A DNA stretch of 64,000 nt from Bacillus licheniformis DSM 13 = ATCC 14580 (lineage in GTDB: Bacteria; Bacillota; Bacilli; Bacillales; Bacillaceae): the NCBI RefSeq assembly GCF_000011645.1, contig NC_006270.3, positions 2,043,501 to 2,107,500 of the forward strand, read 5' to 3'. Position 1 is the first letter of the stretch; each line of letters begins with the position of its first letter. A program made the position numbers and the translations under genes. The notes under the pieces were generated by a model. It had not been told where the DNA came from, ran no database searches, and was given only the letters and a program-made list of their open reading frames with translations. Shown one piece after another: positions 1-8,179 of this stretch.

Positions 1-59
1 AGGATGATATCTTGCTTCTTCTTATTCTACCGATTATAGCTGCTTCGTCGCCAGTATAA
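1..59 (+). CDS. C-terminal end of a small hydrophobic protein (partial)
   Basis: An open frame enters from the left edge (codons start at base 3) and ends at a TAA at 57-59. The visible C-terminus is DDILLLLILPIIAASSPV, a hydrophobic stretch. A rho-independent terminator follows at once, which supports a real gene end. The look is that of the very small hydrophobic peptides common in Bacillus, but too little is visible to name a family. Confidence 0.4.
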   Translation, partial: DDILLLLILPIIAASSPV

Positions 60-71
60 TGAATAAAATGT

Positions 72-102
72 AAGAACCCTCCGAATTTGGAGAGTTCTTT
101 TT
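72..102 (+). terminator. Rho-independent terminator after the partial gene
   Basis: An AAGAACCCTCC / GGAGaGTTCTT hairpin with a short AATTT-type loop is followed by a T run on the plus strand. It lies 13 bases after the stop codon at 57-59. Confidence 0.7.
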
Positions 103-190
103 AATAGTGCCGCGTAAAACGGCTATTGTGTAAATGCTCAGCCGGCGATTCCAGACCACCGCCATAGCCTTCTCAGGCAGGATGCAGCAA

Positions 191-598
191 TTATTTATTT
201 TGCACTAATAAAAATGTGTATTTGGTGCCCTCCGGCTTGTTTTTCCAATAAATCGTTACCTCCGCATCTCCCTTTTGGCGTCCTTCGTAGTCTACCGAGT
301 TCATGCTCGGATTAGCATATGCATGGAGAATAAAGGGGTCATCGACCGCAACCTCTAAATCTTCGTCCGAAAATTCAATTTGAGGACCTCCATTTATACT
401 GCCGCAATAGAAATGCGCACGGCCGGAACCGCCAATGCCAACTGTTTCGTCGTATACGGTGAAGATGTGAGTTGAGCATTCGCTTGGTTTAATAGTACCA
501 ACTGATGCAGCATTTGCAGAAACGGCATGAAAGGACAGAATCGTCGCAAGGGCAATGGCTAGTGACAAGAAATACTTGCTTAATTTTCCGATGTTCAT
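191..598 (-). CDS. Small exported protein of unknown function
   Basis: The protein has about 135 residues and starts MNIGKLSKYFLSLAIAL, a typical Sec signal peptide with a basic start, a hydrophobic core and a likely cleavage after AVSANA. The mature part has two cysteines (in SECST and FYCGS) that could form a disulfide, and it is acidic in the middle. A longer frame opens at 643, but the start at 598 is preferred: GAGG lies 8 bases ahead of it, and a promoter at 651-679 would start transcription near 644. I do not recognise the family. Confidence 0.65.
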   Translation of the reverse strand: MNIGKLSKYFLSLAIALATILSFHAVSANAASVGTIKPSECSTHIFTVYDETVGIGGSGRAHFYCGSINGGPQIEFSDEDLEVAVDDPFILHAYANPSMNSVDYEGRQKGDAEVTIYWKNKPEGTKYTFLLVQNK

Positions 599-650
599 GT
601 TGTCAACCTCTAACCAAATATTGTCAGTATACATATTCTCCATATCGAAA

Positions 651-679
651 TATATACCTCTATAATAAGGTTCTTACAA
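651..679 (-). promoter_or_regulatory. SigA-type promoter of the small exported protein gene
   Basis: On the minus strand TTGTAA (674-679) and TATATA (651-656) are 17 bases apart. The predicted start near 644 leaves a leader of about 45 bases before the ATG at 598. Confidence 0.5.
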
Positions 680-680
680 A

Positions 681-708
681 AAAAGAGCTGACGCTAATGG
701 TCAGCTCC
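681..708 (-). terminator. Terminator of the valine catabolic operon
   Basis: GAGCTGAC / GTCAGCTC (685-692 and 700-707) is followed on the minus strand by seven T residues. It lies directly after the stop codon of the last gene of the operon. Confidence 0.85.
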
Positions 709-713
709 CGCTT

Positions 714-1775
714 TTAAAACCGGACAGATTCAGAGGGTTGGAAAAACCGGTCCACCGCTTCATCGGTTACATCTGAAACGTTCCGGTACTTGTAGTTCGG
801 TGATTGATCACGGTCGATCAGGACGGACCTGACGCCTTCGAAGAAATCATTGTGCTTCAAAAAGTTCTTTGCCAGCACCAGATCCGTGGCAAAGCATTCT
901 TCCAGTGTTTTTTGACGTCCGTCCGCCAGCTGTTTCAATGTGATTTTTAATGAAAATGGCGATTTGGAAAGCATTGTTTTTTTCACATTCGAGCTAAAGG
1001 TGCTTCCCTCGCTTTCGAGCGATTGAAGGATCTCTTCCAGCTTATCATACTTAAAATGACGGTCAATCGCTTGCTGATCACGGGCGAGCGTGCTCTCCTG
1101 GGAGGGCTCCGTTTTCGATTCGCGGATCAGCTGATCGAGCTTTTCTTCAACGCTTGCAAGGCGCCAATCGGTTTGTTCCACTGCTTGAAGCAATCGTTCT
1201 AAAGCGCCGCTCTCCATGTAGGCGTCTGCCCCATTGATATACAGCACGTCGGCTGCATGGATGACAGACGCCGTTAATCCAAGATACCGCCCTAAGCGGC
1301 CCGGGGCTTTGTTTAAAAAATAGGCTGCCCCGACATCCGGAAAGAAGCCGATATTCATTTCGGGCATCGCCCATTTTGTCCTCTCCGTGACGATCCGGTG
1401 GCTGGCCCCGTACGTCAGGCCGACGCCTCCCCCCATGACGATCCCGTCCAAGCAGGCGATGATCGGTTTCGAAAATCGATGGACTGCCATATCGACTTCG
1501 TACTCTGTTTCAAAAAAGCGCTCGGCATCTTGCAGGGCCTGTTTTGACGAACGAGCTTCATAGAGTGCCTTAATATCCCCTCCGGCACATAGTCCTTTTG
1601 GTCCTGCACCTTTGATGACCACGATAGAAACGTTTTGATCTGTCTCCCACTCGTTTAACTTTTCACCAATCAGACGGACCATGTCGTATGTGAGTGAGTT
1701 GAGCGCTTTCGGGCGATTCAGAACAATCGCTGCGGCGCCGTTTTGATTGACGGAAAACAGCACGTCATCGGACAT
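714..1775 (-). CDS. 3-hydroxyisobutyryl-CoA hydrolase (crotonase family)
   Basis: This 353-residue protein should release free 3-hydroxyisobutyrate from its CoA ester in valine breakdown. It has the crotonase fold with the HIBCH-type oxyanion signature CAGGDIKALYEA (near residue 63) and a second glycine-rich segment MGGGVGLT (near 113). The long C-terminal half, absent from short hydratases, and the total length match the HIBCH subfamily. AAGGAG precedes the ATG. It is the last gene of a five-gene minus-strand run, 15 bases after the hydratase gene. The operon supplies every other step from isobutyryl-CoA, which supports the name. Confidence 0.88.
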   Translation of the reverse strand: MSDDVLFSVNQNGAAAIVLNRPKALNSLTYDMVRLIGEKLNEWETDQNVSIVVIKGAGPKGLCAGGDIKALYEARSSKQALQDAERFFETEYEVDMAVHRFSKPIIACLDGIVMGGGVGLTYGASHRIVTERTKWAMPEMNIGFFPDVGAAYFLNKAPGRLGRYLGLTASVIHAADVLYINGADAYMESGALERLLQAVEQTDWRLASVEEKLDQLIRESKTEPSQESTLARDQQAIDRHFKYDKLEEILQSLESEGSTFSSNVKKTMLSKSPFSLKITLKQLADGRQKTLEECFATDLVLAKNFLKHNDFFEGVRSVLIDRDQSPNYKYRNVSDVTDEAVDRFFQPSESVRF

Positions 1776-1790
1776 CTTGATCCACTCCTT

Positions 1791-2576
1791 TTATGAATGA
1801 TGAAAGTTTGGTTTGCGCTTTTCGACAAATGCGTGAATTCCTTCTTTGGCATCTGAAGTGACAAACAGCTCGGCGAATCTGTTTCGCTCCCTCTCCAGTG
1901 CTTGTTCCATGCTTTCGCTGGCGCCCTGTACGACACATTCGACGGCGCGCCTCACGCTGGTCATGCTTTTTCCTTCGATAAAAGACGACGCGACAGCAGC
2001 TGCCGTCTTCATCAGTTCCTCTCCCTTTACAGCCATCTGTGCAATTTTCAGCTCTACCGCCTCTTGAGCTGAAAGCGATCGGCCCGTCAGGATAAGGTCG
2101 AGTGCTGTCGCTGTGTCCGTTATGTTGCGAAGCCGCTGTGTACCACCAAATGCAGGAATCAAGCCGAGCTTTAATTCGGGAAGACCGACTGTTGCATCGT
2201 CTGATACGATTCTGAAGTGGCAGCTCATCGCGAGTTCCAGGCCTCCGCCAAGAGCCGGTCCGTTTATCGCCGCAATGACGGGTTTTTTGGAAGCTTCGAT
2301 TTCATCGCAGAGCGCCTGGCCCCCTTGTGCGAGCGCCAATCCTTGTTTTTGGTCCCCAAGTTTTGAAACGAATTCTTTTATATCCGCTCCCGCCACAAAA
2401 AAGCGGCCTTCTCCAGTAATGATGATTGCTTTTGTCTCCTCGTCGCGGGCCAATTCCCGAAAAAGAGAGCGCAATTCGGCGATACAGGAAGAAGAAAGTG
2501 TATTTGCCGGCGGATTGTTCAACGTCACGGTTGTGATGCCATGTTCTGTTTTAAGTGTGGCATATTTCAAGTTCAA
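1791..2576 (-). CDS. Enoyl-CoA hydratase (methacrylyl-CoA step)
   Basis: This 261-residue crotonase has the classic hydratase motifs: AGADIKEF near residue 63, GPALGGGLELAMSC near 105, and GLPELKLGLIPAFGGTQRL near 130, which carries the acid/base glutamates. The start is a TTG 8 bases after GGGAGG. In its operon it should hydrate methacrylyl-CoA to 3-hydroxyisobutyryl-CoA, the substrate of the next gene; related enzymes accept several short enoyl-CoAs, so the exact substrate is inferred from context. A terminator-like hairpin separates it from mmsA upstream. Confidence 0.85.
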   Translation of the reverse strand: MNLKYATLKTEHGITTVTLNNPPANTLSSSCIAELRSLFRELARDEETKAIIITGEGRFFVAGADIKEFVSKLGDQKQGLALAQGGQALCDEIEASKKPVIAAINGPALGGGLELAMSCHFRIVSDDATVGLPELKLGLIPAFGGTQRLRNITDTATALDLILTGRSLSAQEAVELKIAQMAVKGEELMKTAAAVASSFIEGKSMTSVRRAVECVVQGASESMEQALERERNRFAELFVTSDAKEGIHAFVEKRKPNFHHS

Positions 2577-2597
2577 TATTGATCCCTCCCTGATTAA

Positions 2598-2648
2598 ATA
2601 AAAAAGGCCCCTCTGAAAAAAAATCAGTTGTGCATGAGAGGGAGCCTT
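2598..2648 (-). terminator. Intra-operon terminator or attenuator between mmsA and the hydratase gene
   Basis: On the minus strand AAGGCTCCCTCT (2637-2648) pairs imperfectly with AGAGGGGCCTT (2604-2614), followed by a run of T. It lies just after the mmsA stop and before the hydratase ribosome binding site, so it may lower expression of the last two genes. Confidence 0.6.
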
Positions 2649-2658
2649 ATGTTAAGGA

Positions 2659-4113
2659 TTAGAACCAGCGTTCGGTGACGACCTTTTTACGCGTGTAAAA
2701 CTGGACGCCGTCCTTTCCGTTTGTCCCAAGATCTCCATAGAAAGAGGCTTTGTTCCCTGCGAAGGAGAAGAACGCCATCGGAGCCGGGACGTTGACATTG
2801 ACGCCGATCATTCCGGCATCGATTTTGTCGCGGAACTGCTGGGCGCTTTTCCCGCTCGATGTGTAGATGACAGCGCCGTTGGCAAACTTGGATTGATTGG
2901 CGAGCTCGATCCCCTCGTCAAGATCTTGTACACGGACGACGCTCAAGACCGGTGCAAAGATTTCGTCCTGCCAGATTTTCATCTCTGGTGTCACATGATC
3001 GAAAATCGTGGCTCCCACAAAGTATCCTTCTCGAACATCCGGATTGCGTCCGTCTACGGCGAGTGCGGCCCCTTCTTTTATACCGCTGTCGATATAGTCA
3101 AGGACGCGTTGTTTATGGACTTCGCGGATCAGCGGGCCGACAAAGTGATCCTCGGATCTGCCGTCTCCTGTCTTCAGCTTCCGTGTTTCAGAGACGAGCA
3201 TTTCCATGAAGTCATCGGCGATGTCATCAACGACCGCCGCAACGGAGCAGGCCATACAGCGTTCCCCGCTGCTGCCGAATGCCGCACCGATGATGCCTTG
3301 AACAGTCTTTTCAAGATGGCAATCCGGCATAACAATCGCATGGTTTTTAGCGCCGGCCAGCGCCTGAACGCGTTTCCCGTTGGCTGTGCCCGTTTGATAC
3401 ACATATTTTGCGACCGGTTCTGAACCAACGAAGGAGACGGCTTTAATATCATCGTTCTCCAATATTCCGTTTACAACATCCTTTCCTCCATGGACGAGGT
3501 TTAACACACCTTTTGGAAACCCGGCTTCATAGAACAGCTCAACAAGCTTCCCGGCAAGAATAGGAGTCCGTTCCGAAGGTTTCAGGACGAACGTGTTTCC
3601 GCAGGCGATGGCGAGCGGAAACATCCACAGGGGAACCATCATTGGAAAGTTAAACGGCGTAATGCCGGCGACGACTCCCAAAGGATAGCGCCAAATCGAT
3701 CCGTCGATGCCCCCGGCTATCGCGGGCAGGGATTCTCCCATCATTAAAGTAGGTGTGGCTGTCGCAAGCTCAACAACTTCGATTCCCCGCTGCACTTCGC
3801 CGCGGGCGTCTTTTAACGTTTTGCCGTTTTCCGTCGTAATAATGTCTGCCAATTGTTCTTTTTGCTCCTGGAGAAGCTGTAAATACTTGTATAAAAGCCT
3901 TGCCCGATTGGGGACGGGCACAAGCGACCAGGTCTGATAAGCGTGCTTGGCAGCCTGCACGGCACGATCTACATCCGCTCTCACAGATAGAGGCGCATAA
4001 GCGATGACGTTTCCGTTTGCAGGATTGACGACTTCTTCCGATTCCGCACCTAGAGAATTGACCCATTCCCCGTCGATATGGTTCATCATTTTTTTTGCAT
4101 TGGTTGTGATCAT
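2659..4113 (-). CDS. mmsA: (Methyl)malonate-semialdehyde dehydrogenase, CoA-acylating
   Basis: A protein of about 484 residues in the aldehyde dehydrogenase superfamily, of the IolA/MmsA type that turns methylmalonate semialdehyde into propionyl-CoA with CoA and NAD. The catalytic cysteine lies in GERCMACS (near 285), and the N-terminus has the usual NPANGNVIAYAPL strand. Two starts are possible: GTG at 4125 sits almost on the Shine-Dalgarno, so ATG at 4113 was chosen. It lies 18 bases after mmsB. Bacillus often has a second copy, iolA, for inositol; the valine operon context favours mmsA here. Confidence 0.88.
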   Translation of the reverse strand: MITTNAKKMMNHIDGEWVNSLGAESEEVVNPANGNVIAYAPLSVRADVDRAVQAAKHAYQTWSLVPVPNRARLLYKYLQLLQEQKEQLADIITTENGKTLKDARGEVQRGIEVVELATATPTLMMGESLPAIAGGIDGSIWRYPLGVVAGITPFNFPMMVPLWMFPLAIACGNTFVLKPSERTPILAGKLVELFYEAGFPKGVLNLVHGGKDVVNGILENDDIKAVSFVGSEPVAKYVYQTGTANGKRVQALAGAKNHAIVMPDCHLEKTVQGIIGAAFGSSGERCMACSVAAVVDDIADDFMEMLVSETRKLKTGDGRSEDHFVGPLIREVHKQRVLDYIDSGIKEGAALAVDGRNPDVREGYFVGATIFDHVTPEMKIWQDEIFAPVLSVVRVQDLDEGIELANQSKFANGAVIYTSSGKSAQQFRDKIDAGMIGVNVNVPAPMAFFSFAGNKASFYGDLGTNGKDGVQFYTRKKVVTERWF

Positions 4114-4131
4114 TTGATTTCTCACCTCTCC

Positions 4132-5019
4132 TTACTGATAAGTTGTCTTCTGTTCGCTTATTTTTTTGTATAAAACAGACATATCTTTTTCCCCGTATCC
4201 GTTCTGATCGGCTTCTTCGTAAATGCCGAAGAGAATCTTGCTCACCGGCAGTTCAACGTTGTTCTTCTCAGCCAAATCCAATGCAAAGCCAAGGTCTTTC
4301 AGCAGCAGCTTCAAAGAAAAGCCAGGTTTATAGTTTTCATCCGCTATGAAACTTTTATAGTTGCGCTCATAGATCCGGCTCTGCCCATAGCTGACGTTCA
4401 GCATCTCAAACAATTGGTCGAGGTCGAGATTGCTGTTTTTGGCAAGGTGCAAGGCTTCACTGACGCCGGCTGTATAAAAACCGATTAAGAGGTTGTTGAT
4501 CAGCTTTGTATTCGTTCCGCTGTCGATGTTTTCGTTCACATGAAAAATATTCTCGCCCAATGCATTGAAAACAGGCAACGCTTTATCAAAAACGGACTTC
4601 GGACCCCCGACCATAAAGGTCAGCGTCCGGTTGACCGCCCCGATCACACCGCCGCTGACCGGCGCCGCAAGAAAATCGATACCTTTGCTTTTCGCTTCCT
4701 CCGCAATTCGGATATTCAGTTCAGGAGCGACCGTGCTTGTATCGATCAGGAGGACGCCCGGTTCAGCCAGGTGTACGAGCCCTTTTTTTCCCAGAAAAAC
4801 CTCCTCTGCAGCGTTTGAGGAAGGAAGGCTTGTGAGGATGGCGTCACACTCTTCAACCATTTTTTCAACTGAAATCCCGATCGTTCCTCCTGCATGATGC
4901 AAGGCCAATTCAGCTTCTTTGTTAAGGTCCATTCCATAAACCGTAAAGTTCTCCTGAAGCAGATTCTTCGACATTGGCAGACCCATATTGCCCAAACCGA
5001 TAAATCCGATTTTTTTCAA
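4132..5019 (-). CDS. mmsB: 3-hydroxyisobutyrate dehydrogenase
   Basis: This 295-residue protein oxidises 3-hydroxyisobutyrate to methylmalonate semialdehyde. It opens with the Rossmann motif GFIGLGNMGLPMSKNL, has the substrate-binding VSGGVIGA segment near 120, and carries the conserved lysine in GTNTKLINNLL near 170. Length and motifs fit the beta-hydroxyacid dehydrogenase family. The start is TTG, 8 bases after GGAGG. It lies between the acyl-CoA dehydrogenase and mmsA, as expected for consecutive pathway steps. Confidence 0.87.
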   Translation of the reverse strand: MKKIGFIGLGNMGLPMSKNLLQENFTVYGMDLNKEAELALHHAGGTIGISVEKMVEECDAILTSLPSSNAAEEVFLGKKGLVHLAEPGVLLIDTSTVAPELNIRIAEEAKSKGIDFLAAPVSGGVIGAVNRTLTFMVGGPKSVFDKALPVFNALGENIFHVNENIDSGTNTKLINNLLIGFYTAGVSEALHLAKNSNLDLDQLFEMLNVSYGQSRIYERNYKSFIADENYKPGFSLKLLLKDLGFALDLAEKNNVELPVSKILFGIYEEADQNGYGEKDMSVLYKKISEQKTTYQ

Positions 5020-5034
5020 ACAGTTTCCCTCCGA

Positions 5035-6750
5035 TCACACCGTATATTTTTCATGAGCGGCTATTTTTTCTGCGATTTCGCGTTTTTGAGTAAACAGATT
5101 GCTGAAAAGAGGCAAAGAAACGCTGCGAGCCTCTTCAAATGCGAGTTTTCTTTCGGCTTCATCAGATGCTATGCTTGATAAGGCGGTCACCGCCATCTCT
5201 TCGATTCTGCGGTAGCCTTCTTCACAAATGACATTCGTCATCATTTCTTTCAACCGTGCTTTTTCACCACCGTATATTTGCCTAGCTTTTTCGGTTCGGC
5301 GGGCGGCGGATTCCATCACATAGATTTCTTTTTTCATGTCGGCGAGAAGCCGTGCGTATTCCTGATCTTCTTGAGTGTTCACGCGAGAGCGGATAAGCGC
5401 TTTCAGTGTCTTGCCGAAAAGCCTGTTGGACAGCTGAATAAATCGCCGGTTTCGATTTCCCTCGCTGCCTAGTTGAGCTTCCGGCTCTGAGATGCCGTTT
5501 TGCTGCACTTCTTTCATGAGCAGTTTGGCGATCGTTAAGCGGTTTATTTCATTTGTCCCCTCGAAAATCCGGCTGATCCTCGCGTCCCGGTACAATCGTT
5601 CGACTTCGTACTCCTGCATGTATCCGTAGCCGCCATGAATCTGCACCGCTTCGTCTGCGATCCGGCCGAGGATTTCGGAGCAGTAAACTTTATTGATCGC
5701 ACATTCGGATGCATAGTTTGTGAGTTTTCTCAGTCTATCGTCTAATGGGAGAGCCGAATCTAAAACATTGTCCAAGCAATCTGCCGTTCTGTAAGCAGCG
5801 CTTTCCGCGCCGAAAATCGAGACCGCCATGTCGGCAATCTTTTCTTGAATCATTGAAAAACCGATGATCGGCTTGTTAAATTGCTTTCGCTGTTTGGCGT
5901 AGCTAACAGCAAGGTTCAATGCTTGTTTTGCCGTTCCAATGTTCGAAAACGCGAGCTTTAAGCGGGCCATGTTTAAAATGTTCAAAGCGACGTGATGACC
6001 TTTCCCGATATGACCTAGAACATTGTCGCTTGGCACCTCGACTTCCTCCAAGATTAAGGTTGCTGTCGAAGACCCTTTGATTCCCATCTTCTTCTCTTCA
6101 GGTCCGATGGAAACACCTTTAAACGAGCGTTCGACGATAAATGCTGTCATGCCTTCCGCCGTTTTTGCAAAGACAACATATACATCAGCTACTTGCGCGT
6201 TCGTAATCCACTGCTTTTCCCCATTTAAAATCCAGGCTGTCCCTTCCCTATTCAAGACGGCTGTCGTTTTTGCGTTTAAAGCATCCGATCCTGCGCCCGG
6301 CTCTGTCAGAGCATATGCTCCGATCCATTCGCCCGATGCCAGTTTTGGAAGGTATTTTTGTTTTTGTTCCTCTGTTCCATAATAAATATACGGCAGTGTC
6401 CCGACTCCCGCATGAATATTAAAGGAGACGCTGAACGATCCGCCGGCTCCCATTTTCTCTGCCACCAACCCGGAAAGCTTCTTGCTGAGTGAAAGGCCGC
6501 CGCAATCCTCCGGAACTTCGATACTGAGCAAACCGAGCTCTCCTGCTTTTTGAAACAATTTTTTCACGCTTTCGTGATCCTGCTGATCAATCGATTCAAG
6601 AAGGGGCATGACTTCGTTTTTGACAAATGATTCTGTCGTTTTTGAAATCAGTCGATCTTCCTCTGTGAAATCTTCCGGTGTAAATCCTTCAGCAGCCGAT
6701 TCGTGTTGAGAAATCAAGGGTTCATTCCATCGAAGTTTTGCTTTCCCCAT
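5035..6750 (-). CDS. Acyl-CoA dehydrogenase with C-terminal extension (probable isobutyryl-CoA dehydrogenase)
   Basis: This 571-residue flavoprotein has a normal acyl-CoA dehydrogenase core: ALTEPGAGSDA near 150, a GEKQWITNA flavin segment near 175, and GYGYMQEYEVERLYRDARI with IFEGTNEI near 390, where the glutamate is the usual catalytic base. About 170 further residues follow the core, as in FadE-type enzymes. As first gene of the valine operon it should make methacrylyl-CoA from isobutyryl-CoA. Its length is closer to the long-chain class, so substrate assignment rests on context. GAGGAGG lies 6 bases before the ATG. Confidence 0.8.
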   Translation of the reverse strand: MGKAKLRWNEPLISQHESAAEGFTPEDFTEEDRLISKTTESFVKNEVMPLLESIDQQDHESVKKLFQKAGELGLLSIEVPEDCGGLSLSKKLSGLVAEKMGAGGSFSVSFNIHAGVGTLPYIYYGTEEQKQKYLPKLASGEWIGAYALTEPGAGSDALNAKTTAVLNREGTAWILNGEKQWITNAQVADVYVVFAKTAEGMTAFIVERSFKGVSIGPEEKKMGIKGSSTATLILEEVEVPSDNVLGHIGKGHHVALNILNMARLKLAFSNIGTAKQALNLAVSYAKQRKQFNKPIIGFSMIQEKIADMAVSIFGAESAAYRTADCLDNVLDSALPLDDRLRKLTNYASECAINKVYCSEILGRIADEAVQIHGGYGYMQEYEVERLYRDARISRIFEGTNEINRLTIAKLLMKEVQQNGISEPEAQLGSEGNRNRRFIQLSNRLFGKTLKALIRSRVNTQEDQEYARLLADMKKEIYVMESAARRTEKARQIYGGEKARLKEMMTNVICEEGYRRIEEMAVTALSSIASDEAERKLAFEEARSVSLPLFSNLFTQKREIAEKIAAHEKYTV

Positions 6751-6794
6751 TGCTTACCTCCTCGCTTCCGCTAAAAAGAGTGATAAACCGAGAT

Positions 6795-6842
6795 AAAAAG
6801 ACGATGAATCCGCTTACATTTTTGCTGATACGAATCATCGTC
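6795..6842 (-). promoter_or_regulatory. Leader hairpin with T run ahead of the valine operon
   Basis: GACGATGA and TCATCGTC (6835-6842 and 6800-6807) form a stem followed by TTTTT on the minus strand, about 45 bases before the ribosome binding site of the first gene. The upstream gene manA has its own terminator at 7151-7184, so this hairpin may act as an attenuator of the operon. No T-box or other riboswitch signature was seen. Confidence 0.45.
6805..6818 (-). promoter_or_regulatory. cre-like site (CcpA) in the valine operon leader
   Basis: TGTAAGCGGATTCA on the minus strand matches the cre consensus TGWAANCGNTNWCA at all fixed positions but one. It falls inside the leader hairpin and downstream of any promoter, a position where CcpA could block elongation. 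Confidence 0.5.
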
Positions 6843-7150
6843 TCCTTTTCTCATCCAGATAAGGACCAACCAATTATGAAGGGCACGGTTGTTTCGGTCA
6901 TTTAGCAGGCTTTTCTTGCCAGACGCCGGAACATAGGACCGCCTTTTTGTTTCATGAAGCAGCTGTTCCGCGAAAAGTCCCGGGCAGTGCAGCTGATGAA
7001 AGATATGAAGCTTTTAATATCAGCTTATCAAATAATTGGAAGATTTCCAAATGTTTTTTTGGTTTACTCTATTTTACTTGTGAAAGCTTGGGAATATGCA
7101 TTGTCAGCCCTCTGTGAACACGTCTTGGCAAGTCGAGATTATTTTTTTTG
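6843..7150. other. Intergenic region upstream of the valine operon
   Basis: No convincing gene. A 112-codon plus-strand frame begins at 6954 but has no clear ribosome binding site and runs into the end of manA. A nested inverted repeat (CGGTC at about 6896, GACCG at about 6942) is present. The valine operon promoter should be here but I could not place it with confidence. Confidence 0.4.
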
Positions 7151-7184
7151 CAAAAATAAAACAGACCATAGTTTTATGGTCTGT
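7151..7184 (-). terminator. Terminator of manPA
   Basis: ACAGACCATA and TATGGTCTGT form a perfect 10-bp stem with a four-base loop (7161-7184), followed by TTTTATTTTT on the minus strand. Confidence 0.88.
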
Positions 7185-7207
7185 TCAGAAAGGGCGCCGC
7201 TGATCGT

Positions 7208-8161
7208 TTATTCAATTGATAAGCTTGAGACGATACATTCCGCATGGCCGGCGAGCGTAAATTCTCCAAAGCCCCAGGGCAGCAGCATGTGATCTCCTTT
7301 TTTAAATGAAAAGTTATGGCCGCCAGATGCGATGCGCCCTTCCCCTTCTATGACGCTGGCAAGAAGAAACGGTTTATCCTGTTTGAAACAGGCCGATCCT
7401 TTTACATCCCATTTTTCTACTGAGAAATAAGGACAATCAATCAGTGCGGCAGTCTTGACGTCGCCCGATGTTTCGTATTGAACGGTTTCGCGATCAGGGG
7501 AAGACGGAACGTCGATCACTTCTATGCTTTTTTGCAAATGGAGCTCGCGCAGGTTTCCTTCAGCGTCTTTTCTGTCATAATCATATAGTCTGTAGGTTGT
7601 GTCAGAATTCTGCTGCGTCTCCAAAATCAAAATGCCTTTTCCGATCGCATGGACGGTTCCGCTCGGCACATAGAAGAAATCTCCCGGCTTCACTTTGACG
7701 CGGCGCAAAAGCTCATTCCATTTTCCGTTTTCGATCATTGAGACCAGTTCTTCCCGCGTCTTGGCATGGTGGCCGTAAATGATCTCCGCATCTTCCTTGC
7801 AATCAATGATATACCAGCATTCCGTCTTTCCAAGCTCCCCGTTTTCGTGCAGCTTTGCATATTCATCATTTGGATGCACTTGTACGGATAGGTCTTGGTC
7901 GGCGTCCAAAATTTTTGTCAAAAGAGGAAAGCGGTCTCCCTTTATATGTCCGAATAAATGACGGTGTTCATCCCATAATTCGCTTAATGTGAGCCCTTTA
8001 TACAAGCCGTTTTTCACGACGCTTTGTCCATTTTGATGTGCGGCGAAAGCCCAGCACTCCCCTGTTTGTTCGGATGGAATGTCATAGCCGAAAGAGGCTA
8101 AAGCCGTTCCGCCCCATATTCTTTCTTTAAAAACAGGCTCGAAAAATAACGGTTCAGTCAT
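7208..8161 (-). CDS. manA: Mannose-6-phosphate isomerase, class I
   Basis: This 317-residue enzyme converts mannose 6-phosphate to fructose 6-phosphate in the cytoplasm. The zinc-site segment VQVHPNDEYA is near residue 94 and SGTVHAIGKG near 167; both are hallmarks of the short Bacillus class I isomerases, and the length fits. AGGAGG lies 9 bases before the ATG. It starts 18 bases after manP and shares its transcript, giving an uptake-then-isomerise pair. A strong terminator follows. Confidence 0.92.
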   Translation of the reverse strand: MTEPLFFEPVFKERIWGGTALASFGYDIPSEQTGECWAFAAHQNGQSVVKNGLYKGLTLSELWDEHRHLFGHIKGDRFPLLTKILDADQDLSVQVHPNDEYAKLHENGELGKTECWYIIDCKEDAEIIYGHHAKTREELVSMIENGKWNELLRRVKVKPGDFFYVPSGTVHAIGKGILILETQQNSDTTYRLYDYDRKDAEGNLRELHLQKSIEVIDVPSSPDRETVQYETSGDVKTAALIDCPYFSVEKWDVKGSACFKQDKPFLLASVIEGEGRIASGGHNFSFKKGDHMLLPWGFGEFTLAGHAECIVSSLSIE

Positions 8162-8179
8162 GACGGGCGTCCTCCTTTT

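Noticed and set aside
6750..7150. T-box leader of the valine operon
   Set aside because: No T-box sequence or specifier structure; only a simple hairpin is seen.
6954..7292. 112-codon plus-strand frame upstream of the valine operon
   Set aside because: No ribosome binding site, odd composition, and it runs antisense into the end of manA.
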